Source: Rhynchopus euleeides (Eukaryota; Euglenozoa; Diplonemea; Diplonemida; Diplonemidae). Taken from it: 64,000 bases of DNA. Position 1 is the first letter of the stretch. Every line of letters begins with the position of its first letter. Below are positions 1-12,023 of this stretch, piece after piece. Under the pieces are notes generated by a model, which worked only from the letters and a program-made list of their open reading frames with translations, had not been told where the DNA came from and made no database searches. The position numbers and the translations under genes are program-made. The stretch spans positions 558,001 through 622,000 of the forward strand of contig OY723267.1 in NCBI GenBank assembly GCA_963210315.1, written 5' to 3'.

Positions 1-1168
1 AACTACGGACGGACCTCCCGAGGGCCATCCGGCGCCGCTGGCAGTCCCAGAGGGTGATACAAAGGGCACCAGCGGAAATTAGCAGACTGCACAAATAGCC
101 TCAGGTACAAGTTCTGTCCCAAAAAATTTGGTTGCTAAAAAAGGCATCGTCGGGGGCATACCACCCCCTGGGAGTGGGCGGAATTGAGTTTCCGGAGTAT
201 ATTGGGCACTTTCTGCCAGCAGAATCACCTTTTGAGGGTCAAAAACTCGTTTCTCAAAATTTGGCCAATGTACACGCTTTTTTAGGTGCAGTGACCCACC
301 CCTAGGGGGGGGGGGGCGAAATAGTCCAGTTTTTTGTTTGTCCGTACGAGCGGAGTTGTGCTGTTTTTTTTTCTCGTGTATCAGTTCTCTGTGCAGCGGT
401 CTCCCGTGACTTCTTCTGGACGATGAAGATGCACGAATGCAACATTGCCAACGCGTTAGCCGTGAACAGATATTTTTTTCAGATCTTCTTTTGGTGTCTC
501 ATAACGTGCAGACCCTTTCGCTATGACGAGCAAACCTGGACCCACACAACTAGGCAAAAAGAACCCCGTGCAAGTGTATTTTTTTTTGGTGTCGACAACC
601 ACAGGCACTGCGAGAGCTAGGCTTCTGCGCAGACCCGTTCTGTATTTTTCCTTGTTTCTGTTTTCTTTCTCCACAAAACAATGCAAACACCACCCAACAG
701 GAATTCCCTCGAGAGAGGGAGAAAGAGAAAGAGCTCATTAGCAGAATGGGTAATGTGGTGGGGCCTGCGTCGGAAGGCGGGGCTCCACGTTGACTGTGGG
801 CATCGTGTTTGTGCATGTGTGGGGCGGGGTAGGTGGCGGTAATGCCAAAGAGTAGTGACAACGACTGCTTGTGGGGGGGGGGGGGGGCCACGGAGGAGAA
901 AACAAAGAGGAGAAAGGAAGAGGAGGGGGAGAAAACTAATCTGTGCCCACCCACCCACCACCCCCCTCCTCCACCCTGCTGGATCGTAACGTGACAGCAA
1001 AAAATGTAGAGAAATGCGTCGGCAGAACCCGATGGGTGTCTGCAATTGCCTTGTCCCTCGTTGTTGGAAGGCAGACACTCTTTGTGGTACACAACACGCC
1101 CTTCTACCCTTTCATGAAGCGGTGTGCGTGGGCGCCGCAACCAGCGATTTCACTGGGAAGATTTTGGG
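1..1168. other. Intergenic, no gene recognised
   Basis: I see no convincing coding region here. Open frames on both strands are short and low in complexity. The stretch holds G homopolymers near 305-316 and 868-887 and several T/A runs. A gene fragment entering from the left edge cannot be excluded. Confidence 0.5.
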
Positions 1169-1176
1169 GTAAAAAT

Positions 1177-2082
1177 CGGAGCATTTTATAGGGGGTCTAA
1201 AGTGAGGCCAATCCTCACATTTAAGGAAAAAAAAAAGATTTCCGGGAAAAATCCGGGGTGGTGGTGGAAAACTGGTGGCGGCTGGCAGCCTCGCAGATGA
1301 GTGGACTCATGTTCAGTCAGACTGCGAGCAACTTACCCGACCGGTTTTCTGTCCAGTTTCTTTGTCAAACCCCGAGAAAACGCAGGTCGCGAAGGGACGG
1401 ACGTTCACTACCGTGGCCTCCGGCGGCTGGGGGGCTCCGCCCCCCAGACCCCCCTGTGCCGTCTGCCTGTCTTTTTTCCAACACCCTTCGGGGTCAATTG
1501 GGAATGGAATACAGACCACCCCGGGAGGATGCAGGCAGCTCACAAAATCGTACGGTTACAAGGAACAGATGCTCACTACCGTGGCCTCCGGCGGCTGGGG
1601 GGCTCCGCCCCCCAGACCCCCCCTGTGCTGTATACCTGTCTTGGACCAAACCCTTTGGGGTCCCATCAGGGAATGGGATGCAGCCCACCCTGTGTAGCCC
1701 CTGGAGGACGCAGCCAGCTCATGCAGAATCTGTACCCACGGAAGGAACAGCCCGGGATCTGTACGCCCGGAAGAAACAGATGTTCACTACCGTGGCCTCC
1801 GGCGGCTGGGGGGCTCCGCCCCCCAGACCCCCCTGTGGCATGTGCATGTATTGTATCCAAGTCCTTGCACGCCCGGGTCTGCGGCAGATCGGTCCCGAGA
1901 TCCATTTTTTGGACTAACCTCCGGCACCCGAGGCTGGACCCGAGCACGGATCCCTGAGAGAGGAACCGGGAGGTGACCCATTCACCACAAGACTCGCTTG
2001 CCAGGGGGTCCGCCAAAAAATCGGGGAACGCCTCACATTTAAGCCCAAATGAGCGTAGATTTTGCCCCTATAAAATGCCCTG
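1177..2082. mobile_element. Non-autonomous hAT-like element, 906 bp
   Basis: The two ends are inverted copies sharing GCATTTTATAGGGG (1181-1194 against the complement near 2065-2078). The right terminus, read inward, starts CAGGGC, typical of hAT elements; the left terminus is a mutated form, CGGAGC. An 8-bp direct repeat GTAAAAAT flanks the element at 1169-1176 and 2083-2090, matching hAT target-site duplication length. It has no transposase ORF. Inside are three copies of a module with a GC-rich palindrome. About 150 bp of its right part (1850-1985) is homologous, in opposite orientation, to the 874-bp element at 42050-42923, so both belong to one dispersed family. Confidence 0.75.
1402..1838. 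repeat. Three spaced copies of a GC-palindrome module
   Basis: A near-identical ~55-bp module occurs at about 1402-1457, 1571-1627 and 1782-1838. Each has GTTCACTACCGTGGCCTCCG followed by a self-complementary CTGGGGGGC-TCC-GCCCCCCAG hairpin and a run of C. Spacing is roughly 170-210 bp, so this is a diverged tandem array within the hAT-like element. Further copies are at 2443-2497 and, inverted, at 42241-42297 and 42401-42456. Confidence 0.85.
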
Positions 2083-2442
2083 GTAAAAATCATCAAAAAA
2101 AAAAAGCCCGGCCACCCAGGAAGATTTTCTTCCTGCACTATTTGTGGTGCGGGGGAGGCGGGATGGGGCAGGGATAAGGTGGGTAGGTGCGCAGCGACCC
2201 ACACTCCACACACCCACACCTCGCCTCTGCAGGAAGATGCCAATGCAGACACAAACCACACTTTTTAGATCTCGTCCAGAGAATAAAATCGTGCGAAAGA
2301 ATTATGAGACCTGGACAACCCCCCCTGACGTATGCCTGTCGACCAAGCCCTTTGGGATCATATCAGGTCATGGAATCCAGAGACCGCCCTCAGGAGGACG
2401 CACCCAACTCACCACAGAATCTGTACCCCACAAGGAACAGGT

Positions 2443-2497
2443 GTTCGCTACCGTGGCCTCCGGCGGCTGGGGGGCTCCGCCCCCCAGACCCCCCTGT
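2443..2497. repeat. Fourth copy of the GC-palindrome module
   Basis: Same module as at 1402-1838: GTTCGCTACCGTGGCCTCCG followed by the GGGGGGC/GCCCCCC hairpin. It lies outside the 906-bp element, so it belongs to another repeat copy whose ends I could not define. Confidence 0.8.
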
Positions 2498-2842
2498 GGA
2501 CCTCTTTGCATTCTCTGGACCACCTCTAAGGGTGCACCACTCTTCTCCAGGGTCAAACTGCATATTCCCACGTTTTCTCGTGTTTCTGAACGGGGTCTAA
2601 TAAAAGATGGACTCATCCGCAGAACACGTCCGGGGGCACCATGTATTCCAATGTTCCGAAACATGCCATTTTCGGGGTTTTTCGGGTCACCTGCGGTGCC
2701 CACGGCCCAAAAAATGGGGTGAAACGGGTCACCGAAAACCAAGAACGACTGAGTATAAGTACCGGGGTTTTGGCCGCTTTTTGTCAGAAGCTTCAGGTAT
2801 GACTGTAGGGGTGCGGGCTTGTGATTTGTGTGGTATGTACGT

Positions 2843-2875
2843 GCCCTCCGGGCGCGCGAAGCGCGCCCGGAGGGC
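2843..2875. repeat. Perfect 15-bp-stem GC hairpin
   Basis: GCCCTCCGGGCGCGC and its exact reverse complement are separated by GAA. It is followed by further GC-rich sequence and an A run (about 2891-2900). There is no gene nearby that it would terminate. Confidence 0.85.
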
Positions 2876-4571
2876 GCGCCTCGCCTGCGCGAAAAAAAAA
2901 ATCCTGGCAGTTTAAAAAAATCTTCCTGGCTGTGGACCCCCCTGGAAGACCAGTGAAATCCCTGGCCGCAACGTCCAGCAAAAAAAACGGCACAGAAAAG
3001 TGGTTCCCCCAGTTGCGAAACCGAACTCGGAAATATAACCGGTTCCCGCGCTCTTTCAAGCAGGCCTTGCGTTCCGTAAAACAGTGTGACACATGGCAGC
3101 CGCGTAGACCCGTGTGGCATGGCGGAGTGTGTTGTGGAGCGCGGGGTTCTCGCGTTGTGGACCCTCACTGTCACTGAACATGCAATTGTCACCTAACTGA
3201 GAGTGCAGGAGGGGAGTGGAGATAAGTAGTGGGGACTCAATACGAGGGTGGCATGAGGAGGCCCGAAGGAGCCCTTCGCATGCGGCGGCACAATTTCCAT
3301 TGTTTCTTCGTGGCTTCGCTTCATCGCTCCGAACTTCGACTCGCCTATAAAAAAAAGCAAGTTTGAGTATGTCATGCTGCAGATCGAATCGTAACAGGAG
3401 AACACAACAACTCTCACTCCCCTGGGGCGGGGTCGGGGGGATTGAGGGGGGGGGGGGTGGCGATTGAGCAAGCAGCCAACACAAAACGGGGGGCCCACTC
3501 TCGGTGGGACTTTCTCAATATACGGCGTCACCCTCACACGGCTTTGGCACGGAGAAGCTGGCAGCGAATATTTTGTGTCGACAGCCACACCCTGACGTGC
3601 AAGACGGGCACGGCAGTGGTGTGCACATGGTTTTTTTCTGTACCTCTTCTCCACCGGAAGGTGGTTCAAGAAGGTGTCCATATCAGACTCACAGGTTTCG
3701 GGGGCCCACAAAGTGCCCTCTTCCGATTATTTTTGCGCCGACACAAACTTTTTGACCGAGCATCATCAGGCCGTGAAAAAAACGATGATATCCCCCTCCC
3801 TACACACGCATCTTAGGGTTTGAAGTGGCCTCCTCCGTGCAGGAGGTTCCACAGAGCAGTGTCGGGGAAGATTGCGCTTGATACGAGGCCGCGTGGCACT
3901 GTGCGGGGCGTGCCAATTTTATTTTGCGGAGGTTCACCGAGTGGCCTTGCTGCGTGGCCACTCGCTAGGTCTGAAACAGCACACGGGTGTGAGTCTTGCA
4001 ATAGTGGTGGCGCACACTTTTTCTGTAACGCATGATACTGTTCAGTGAACAGCCCGCCAGTGAAACGTCAGCCACCGTTCATAATACATGTGCACAGCCC
4101 TGCCACACACATCATGGCAATGATGATCAGGGAAGAGCGCTTTGAAAGAAACAATACAGCAGCGGAGAGGGTGAGTGGGTGGGTGGGTGGGGAGACGTAG
4201 AAACACTAGATACACAAAAGCTTCAGCAGGCAGCCACACAACGCCACATATGCAGAGAGAGGGGTCGGGTGTTGTTCTGGTAAAGTCGTCGTAAAGCGGG
4301 CCCTGCACTCATGGCGTTGGCGTTGGGGTGTGGGTGGGGGGCGCTTTTGTGGTTGGCCCTCTCCCTGAGAGCCACAAAAGGAAACCCCTGTTTTGGAAAT
4401 GGTGCAGGCCAATCGATTTTGATTGCAATATTCTGAGCCCGGGGGACTAACAAGCCCCTGTGTGTGGCAGACTTTCTAAGAAACGGGCTGGGCCAGATCA
4501 TCGATGGGTCCGTTTGAACTCTTCAATGCGAATTATCCTGCCCAACACTCACGATTGCTTGTGGCAGTGAA

Positions 4572-7500
4572 TCAGTTGTCGCAGCTCCCTTTGGTCTCGG
4601 TGCTCTGACCGGGTGCTAAAGGCTGGGGCACGATGGAATGTTGGGTCTCGCCGGGCAACGGGGCAACCTGCTTGACAGATGTGGTGCTCTCTTTTTCGCC
4701 GTTTTCATAGGTGTCTTGAGAGCCAACCAAACCCACCAGGGCAGGAAGGAACACAAGCCCGTGCAGCAGCCCCACCAAGATCACCAACAGGAAGACCAGG
4801 AAGAAGTATTTGAAGACGTATGGGAAGGGCGAGAAGGCCAGCCAGATGAACGAGACAAAGCTGGAAATGGCCCCCTCGCAAACGGGGACGAATGTATGGC
4901 AGATAGCGTGGTGGAGGCGCTCGTTCTTCGACCCAGTTGCATGCTCGTATCCGACCACGACGTGGGCAGAGAACTCAACACTAATACCCATGCCGATCAA
5001 CAGTGCCACGCCGACCAGACTACTGAAGGACAACCCTGACAGCATCAGTAGCGCCGCAACCTCGATGGTGGATGTGCATGCTGTGAAGGCGATCACACAG
5101 GCCCCTCGCAGGGACACGGGGATGACGATGCCGCTCACAAAAATGACACACGTTGCGATGGTGATGGCGGACCAGAAGGAGGATTTCAGCGACGAGAACT
5201 CTTCCACCTGCAGGTACATCCCGCTGGGGTGCGGGTATGCGTTCCCCTTCCCCATGTAGCTCTCCATGAGGTCGTGGAACTCGTCGGTGTGCTTCAGCCA
5301 GTCATCCGGTGTCTCCAGCATCTTCATGTTCAGCCTGTAGGAAAGCTGCATCATCATAATGCGATTGCCCTTCGCGGGGTTGTCCATGCCCCAGAGGTAA
5401 CCCAGCCCGTCTGTCAGCTGCGCAGAAATGGAATCGAGCCCGTTTGCGGGGTCACGCCACTGGAAGAACATATCGTAGAAGTCTGACGCGTTCATGCTGT
5501 AGTCGTTATGCACGAGCATGTCAGGATTATACCCAGGAACCGGTGCATTCGGGTTGTGGAAGGTCAGCTTCTCTCGCTTGGCCACGAAGCTGAAGAAGTA
5601 CTCGAGCCACACTGTGAGCTTCCCAGAGTCAAGAGTCTTGTACCGGCTGCGCATCAAGTGGTCGACCATTGGCACCCAGGAACTCTGCGTCGTCGGGAAG
5701 TCAATGCTCTCAATCACATAATCGTGGTCGAGCACCTGCTTCCGGATGTGCTTGTCGATATCCTGTGATGAGGGAAAAGGGCGTTGTGGGTGGACATCGC
5801 GGAAGGCACCGTAACACGTTCTCTGTTTTGTTGCTTAGTGCAGGCCGCACCGAGTGACACTGACGCCACCTCCACATGCCGCACACAAAAATACTCCCTA
5901 ATATCGCCACAGAGTCAGCAGCACGCCATACCTCAAACCCCTTCGACAGGTAGCTTCCCTCTGGCGTCAGGTCCACCAGGTCAAAGCCAAAGTCCAGCGG
6001 CGCCACGGTGGAAAGGAGAATGACAAACAACACAAACAGGAACACGTGCCCCAGGGTGAGGGCGACCTTAACAGGCGTTTTCTGCATCACGGGCGAGTAG
6101 TAGTTCACGATGAGCTTCTGGATGCTGAACCCGCCACACAGAGGCTTCGGCACGAAGGAGGGGTCCCTTGATTCGAGGATCTGCCAGGGGGTGGGGGGTG
6201 CGTGGTGCGTCATGCTGGTGCTCATACCTTCCTGTCTTTGTCAGATTCCCATGCCAGCAGGGCGGGGAATGCCAGGAACATAGCGCTGTAGTTGAACAGG
6301 ACAAGCAGACCTGCCGCCGTCAGGAAGTCGCGAAGCGCTGGGATGGGGATAATGGTGCCCGTGAAGAAGGACAGCGCATTGCAGAAGCTGGTCAGCGTGA
6401 CGGACACACCCGCCTCGCGATAGAGGTCACCCATCACCTCGTGGCTTGGGCGCAGCTTATCACCGATGCCTTTGTAGTAGTGAAGGAGCAGGAACATGTC
6501 ATCGACTCCGAGACCCAGCGCCAGGAAGGGGAGCGCTTGCAACATCGTGTGGTTGTATTTAATGCCGACAAGGGCGATGAAGCCACATCCGCTCGTGCAT
6601 GCAATAGCGACCATGATCATGCCGATCAGCGTGATCACGCAGTGGTTTTTCTCGCGATCCATCGAGAACTGCGTGAAAAGTGCGTAGATCGTCATCATCG
6701 CCCACCCGAACACAATCATGAAGATCTTGCTCTTCCCAATTTCGGAGAACATCTTGTCGAGCGTGCTGTCCATGTAAATCGTGATACGCGCATTGGGGAA
6801 TGATGTTGAGTCACCTTCCATGGTCTCAAGTGCGTCTTGGAGTGCGTCGTACCACCTGTGCATTGCATCGTCAATGTCACTCTCGTCGTACTTCGCCATG
6901 TGCGGGCGGAACTCCTGTGGGGTGACGGGGTGACGACACATCAGCAATCATAATTGGGGTGCTCCCAAAAACAGATACCGCCAGCTGGCGTGAAGGATGC
7001 TGGGGACACAACATTAACATTTGGGGAAATTATGTGCATCAGCGCGTGACAGCCTCGGCGAGGGTGCAGCGCGTATCAAGCTGGCTCAGTTCGCAACAGG
7101 AGGAACCACTGTCCCCAAAATTTCGAAGAAATCATAGCATACCCTGACACGCTTCGCAGGGTACTGCCGGAGAATCGCTGTGAACACCTCCGCAGAAAGA
7201 AGGGTTGTTTCATTTGCAGGCGCCTTCGGGATGCCGTCCTCCTTGAACGTCCCGAACATGCGGCTCCGGCTCAGTGTGGCAGTCACAATCCAGTGCTGGC
7301 AGTTCTTGTAGTTCGACACGCGTTCGAGAAGCTCCTGTTGGGTCAGATCGTTGAAAGAAGGCCTCCCAACGTAGGTCTCAATCTGCCCTGGTGCGATGGC
7401 GCGAGCCACCTCGTAAGCCTGCTGCAGGTTGCGGAACAGAAGGGGGTGGTCCTCCTTCGGAGGTGGTGGTGGCCTGCCACTGCTGACATCCACAGTCTGC

Positions 7501-9971
7501 CACGCACCCTCGTAGAAGCAGTCGAGCACAGAGGGGTTGATGCACGGCTTCCCACCGGGCATGATCTGGTCCAGTGCAGGGTTGTCGACAGACTGGCAGA
7601 AGTCCGCCCACCCTGCCATCCCGCCGAACGTACCGTTGCGGAAGTAGATGGGCACCTTGACCTGGTAGAGGTTATTCAGGACGCGCAGCATCACACCCAG
7701 GTGGTAGTGGGTGATTGCACTGCTGCCATCTTCAGGCCCGATCATCAGGACCATCGTGTGTTCCTGTGTCGTTTCCTGCGTCCACTTCTCCACGAAGTCC
7801 AGCTCCCTCTCGATCCGGCCGCCCTCCGGCACCCAGCCCCTGCTGCCGGACTCGATCTCGATGAGTGGCAGCCCCGTGCCTGCCAGTGTCAGCAGTGTGA
7901 TCATCACAGAGGCAAAGATGGGCACGCGGTGTTCAGCGACGTTGGCGCCCAGCTTGCCCATATAGCGCACCACAAACCTCCGATAGGCCACGAGGATGGC
8001 AGCAACCCGGTTGCGGATGACGCGGTCAGGAACGGGAGGGGGTGGCAGCACAACGCCCGACCCATCACGGCCACCTATGTAGACGATGTTGCATGCCACA
8101 ACAAGCACCGCCACCACAACGACAATGATGGTCGAGATGGTGCGCAAGCTCCCGTCGTCGTCGTCGCAGATCATCTGGGCGTCCTCCGCGCGGCAGTCAG
8201 AGCACAGCATGTCTTCCGGCGGCTCCAAGCAGTTCTCCTGCAGGCACTGCGTCTTGGTCGAGCAGCCCTTCGGCTGGAACCGCACAGGACAGGGCCCGGC
8301 CCAGCCGGTCCCCGCCCTAACCTGAAGGTCGATGTACGAAGGGCCCACTGTCTGGTTGTGCGGCACGTCGCTCCGGATGATTTCCGTGAACTCCTGGCAT
8401 ATCGACGCATTCGTGCTTCCCGCATCTGTCAGGAGAGATGGTTAGTGGCACTTGCATCAATATGACAGGAAGCGTGGCAATGCGGAACAGCACATACTCG
8501 ATTCGTTCAAGACCCGTCCAAACACCGGATCGACACCACCGACCCAGTAACCACCTCTGTTAGTGTAGATGTAGGCGGCAGAATACTCGGCTTTCCACAC
8601 GCGGTTCTCATTGCACATGATTGTGTCGTTCTGCACCTCATAGACGCCACCAGGGATGGGGTGGTCCTTGTGCTCGATGACGTAGAGAAATTGCGGCGGG
8701 TTCTGCAAGGGTGTGTGTGAAGAAGCGCAGGCAAATTAATCACGTACTTACGGATACGGAACAACGGTTAGGACTGCGGCTGCAAACAATTATGCAATCA
8801 AACCAGCCCTGGCAATACCTTCACGATGGGAGGGATCCCCGGCTGGCAGAACTTGCATGTCTTCGGGCAATAGTCTTCCATCGACTTCTCAAACACTTCC
8901 TGCGTGACACCCAGAGACTGCGCCGCGTTGCCGAAGATGCACGAACGCTGGTTTTCCTCCCACAGCTCCTTGCAAGACTTCCCGTAGGCGACACTGATGA
9001 GACTCTCAGAGTCCCTGCAATCCCTGCCAGGGGGCCAGTCGCACACGTCACACGCCTTGGCGCACCTGAAGATAATCTCATCCATCTGCAGGGGAGTGAG
9101 GCCCAGCGTCGAAAAGTGAGGGCCTGCCATGTCGCACGTCCCCCCGTTCAGGTCGACCAGACGGAGGCACGACAGCCCGAGGCCGAGGTTCTCTGACAGG
9201 AAGTGGTCCTCGTTGACACAGCGTCTTGCATCCATGCAGGTGCGGCAGCTCCTCTTGCAGACTTCGCGGAAAGCCATCACCTCAGTCCCCGAGAGCTGAG
9301 ACAGCAGCGGGCCGTATGTGCTGCAGTATCCGCCGTTGCTTTCAACCTCCAACCTGCAGGTCCGGAAAGTCGGACGAATCAGCTTCAGACCCGCGTCATC
9401 GTCAACGCACGGGGGAGGGGGTGTGCACCTCCCGCAAGAGCGCGGGCACGACTCGACGAATGTATCCACCTGCGCGGGCGATATCCCGAGGGCATCGGCC
9501 TGTGTTCAGGAGTGTGTTGTGTGGGGGTGGCAAGGTGTGTCGACTGTGAAGGACAAGCTTGCGGCACTGCCATACCTGGCTCAGCACGGCACCGTCCATC
9601 CGGCAGTGCCCGCCGTTCTGTGCGACACCGAGGGCACATGTGACACTCTGGATCGTGATAGCAGCGTCGGCCTTCTCGTCAAAGTCGAAGCACCGGATGG
9701 GGTCTGCACAGAGCTTGCAGGTCTTTGGGCAGCTGTAAAACACGTATTGTAGTGTTGCAGCGTCGGCAATGCCTCCTGCGATCAGCCCCTTCGCGGTATC
9801 GCTGTTCACAGAGCACAGAGCCCCGAACATCCCGATCAACTGGGCGCAGGTTTCTGCTGTTCCGCCAGATGCTGCGACTGCCACGGCGTCGATGTCAACA
9901 CATGCCGACGAAGCAGGGCCGGCCATGAGCACTGCTGCGCATGCTGCGCACAGTAGTGCTCGAGAGAGCAT
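4572..9971 (-). CDS. NPC1/Patched-like transporter with N-terminal ShKT-like modules
   Basis: A multipass RND/sterol-sensing-domain protein, probably moving lipid or sterol across an internal or surface membrane. Exons (minus): 9971-9576, 9499-8819, 8702-8498, 8425-7143, 6914-6228, 6180-5932, 5762-4572; phases agree and give 1563 aa. The start is the ATG opening MLSRALLCAACAAVLMAG, a clear signal peptide. Residues ~22-350 hold five ~60-residue six-Cys modules ending Cx3Cx2C (ShKT-like) in place of the usual NPC1 N-terminal domain. First TM helix is near 525. The sterol-sensing region (~925-1080) has LGLGVDDMFLLLHYY; the second TM half (~1340-1480) has GMGISVEFSAHVV. These are the paired NPC1/Patched signatures with the conserved acidic residues. 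Donors are GTATG (one GTATT); introns are 47-165 bp. Substrate is unknown. Confidence 0.9.
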
Positions 9972-10425
9972 TGCGGAATCCCAGCGTTGTTGTTTCAGAA
10001 CTCTCGAAGTGTGTAAGGAATCCCCAGAAAAAGAGGGGGGGTTTTTTGGACAAAAGAAACAGAGAGGCGGTGACAAAGTGTTCTGCACGTGGGTGGTGGT
10101 GTGTACGTGAAACCAGGGTTTGCGTAGCGCACCCATCAGAGTCCCAACCGCACTAGCCCCCTCGCAAAGCCGCGAGCAACCAAGAGGGAAAGAGGGTCAG
10201 GCACCCACTTTCGTTTTGCATCTAGGCCATAACTCTACACCCCCGCCCCCCTCTATCCCCCTCCCCGCCGAAGTGGTGAACACCATCGTCTGTAGGGGAA
10301 GAGCCCCACCTCTATCGATTGACTCTAAAAAGCCCTGTCCCACCCACCCCACCCCACCCCACCCTCCCTCCCCTGTTGGCTTCTTCTCCCCAGCTCCCTC
10401 CACCACCACCCCCCCTGACTCGAGG
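9972..10425. other. Intergenic between two minus-strand genes
   Basis: Only 454 bp separate the two genes. On the minus strand a pyrimidine-rich tract (about 9995-10050) precedes the transporter ATG, a possible splice-acceptor region. C-rich simple sequence fills 10240-10420. No other gene is seen. Confidence 0.5.
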
Positions 10426-11673
10426 CTAGGATGCACGAGAAGGTGAAGAATGCACAGAACCGACAGTCGATGTACGTGCTGTCATGCCAGCCTCAGACCT
10501 GTTCAGCACGGATGCTGCGCCATCCTTGTGCTTGACAGACTGCCGCTGGTAGGCAGAGAGGTCGATAAAGTCGGTATTGACAATGCGCTCCGTCTGCCTC
10601 TGCGCTGCAGTGCGGGCGGCTTCAATAGCATCGTCACGCCTCATCAGAATGCTCTCAAGCATCCAATGCACGCTACCGTGGTGCACATCGTAGTCCGCGT
10701 AGAGAACCCATTCGTGCAGCAGACCCAGCAGAACCGACACCACAACCAAGTCGATGCAGAGCATGCTCCACAGCCCGAGGGTCTCGTCGAACTGGCTGCG
10801 GAACGATGTGTAGAGTGTGATGGCATGCACGCCCCCTGTGGCGACGGTGTTGAGCGCCACAACAAGGCTGGTGCACCAGAAGAGGATCCCCCGCGCCACC
10901 GTCTTGAAGAGCACCCGGCGCATCTCGAAGTGCAGCAGGCTGCTCACCTTCGTCATCAGGGTGACTGTGTACACCTGCTCCTCCACGATGCCCTTCATCC
11001 GCTCCCGCCCTTCGCACATCTCGAGCATCGCGCGCTCAAGCTTGAGGTTTTCATGCTCCAACCCGCTCATCTTCCCCGTCAGCTCCGTCGCCACGGCGTT
11101 GAGATGCGATATTTCGTTGTCCTTCTGGTGGGTGCGCTGCCGCAGGAGCTCCTCCTGCTGCTTGCGGAGGGAGGGCGGCACGTCGCTGTCCTTGCCCTGC
11201 ATCTCGCTGATGACGCTGCGCCCGCGGGACAGGCTGCGGGTGGGGCTGCGCATCGGCGACTCCCCTGCCGGGGACATGCTGTCCTCCCGCATCGACAGCG
11301 AGTGGGGGCCGTGCGCAACCTCGGGCCCGAAGGGGTCCTCCTCCACACCTTCGCTGGCGAGCAGCGCCTTGAGCTGCCGCACCGCAACCTTGATGCGGTC
11401 GCTCCGCCTGTCCTTCTTGTGGGCCTCGTAGAAGTGTGTCATGATGTCGAGCCGCAGCTGCGCGCTGAGCAGCATCTGCTGCCTCCGCCTCTCGGCAGGC
11501 GCAATCCCCTCGTAAGGTACGTTGGTGTCGTCCTCCATAGACTTCTTCAGCTCTTCGAAGACATGCACGAAGTCAAGCACTTCGGCAACCACCTCCTGCA
11601 CTGTGTCGGGGCGCAAGGGTGTCCACTTCCCATTCCATGCCCGGCGTGGCCCCCGACTCCGTGGGGGCAGCAT
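10426..11673 (-). CDS. Coiled-coil membrane protein, unknown function
   Basis: Predicted 415 aa from the ATG opening MLPPRSRGPRRAW. The frame stays open upstream to 12027, but that extension is low-complexity (Val and Pro runs) and reads as non-coding, so I chose the internal ATG. The first third is charged and helical (EVVAEVLDFVHVFEELKKSM), then a Ser/Pro/Arg linker near 170-220, a coiled coil (~225-290), and two to three hydrophobic segments (~300-370, including LCIDLVVVSVLLGLLHEWVL). The tail is Ser/Thr-rich. This looks like a membrane protein with a cytosolic coiled coil. I do not recognise a family. A pyrimidine-rich CAG lies just upstream of the ATG. Confidence 0.6.
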   Translation of the reverse strand: MLPPRSRGPRRAWNGKWTPLRPDTVQEVVAEVLDFVHVFEELKKSMEDDTNVPYEGIAPAERRRQQMLLSAQLRLDIMTHFYEAHKKDRRSDRIKVAVRQLKALLASEGVEEDPFGPEVAHGPHSLSMREDSMSPAGESPMRSPTRSLSRGRSVISEMQGKDSDVPPSLRKQQEELLRQRTHQKDNEISHLNAVATELTGKMSGLEHENLKLERAMLEMCEGRERMKGIVEEQVYTVTLMTKVSSLLHFEMRRVLFKTVARGILFWCTSLVVALNTVATGGVHAITLYTSFRSQFDETLGLWSMLCIDLVVVSVLLGLLHEWVLYADYDVHHGSVHWMLESILMRRDDAIEAARTAAQRQTERIVNTDFIDLSAYQRQSVKHKDGAASVLNRSEAGMTARTSTVGSVHSSPSRAS

Positions 11674-12023
11674 CCTGGCGGATGAGGGTGTACCCACCTG
11701 TGCACTGCAGTGTGGTGGTGTGGTGTGGTGGCCCCTTCCAGCTCGGTGTGGGAAGAGGGTCACTGGGTCACTCTGCCATTCCCCCCCCCCCTCCGGTGGC
11801 ACGCCCACCGCAAGCTCAGGTAGGTTGGGGCGAGGCGGGGGGGGGGACGGGGGATGGGGGTGGGTTGGGTTGCTGCGAGGGGGGGCATTTTTGTGCACTC
11901 CGAGACAAGCAAGGCCTCTCACTGCCACCCCATGTGCACACACCACCACCACCACCACCACGTGAAGCTTATTGCTTAGTGTAGGTCGACACATGGGCCA
12001 CACATGGCCCAACCCCCACCCCC
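11674..12023. other. Intergenic / possible 5'UTR
   Basis: This 350-bp gap holds G/C-rich simple repeats, including (CAC)n at 11940-11961. No gene is seen. Part could be 5'UTR or an untranslated exon of the preceding minus-strand gene. Confidence 0.4.

Larger units (their letters stand above)
2091..4571. other. Intergenic repeat-rich stretch
   Basis: No gene is supported. It contains a fourth GC-palindrome module (2443-2497), a possible inverted pair CCAGGAAGATTTT near 2116 and 2918 without target duplication, a perfect hairpin at 2843-2875, and G tracts near 3448-3460. Frames over 60 codons have no recognisable domain. Confidence 0.5.

Noticed and set aside
2116..2930. A third hAT-like element bounded by CCAGGAAGATTTT
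   Set aside because: The inverted pair exists but flanking 8-mers differ, so boundaries are not supported.
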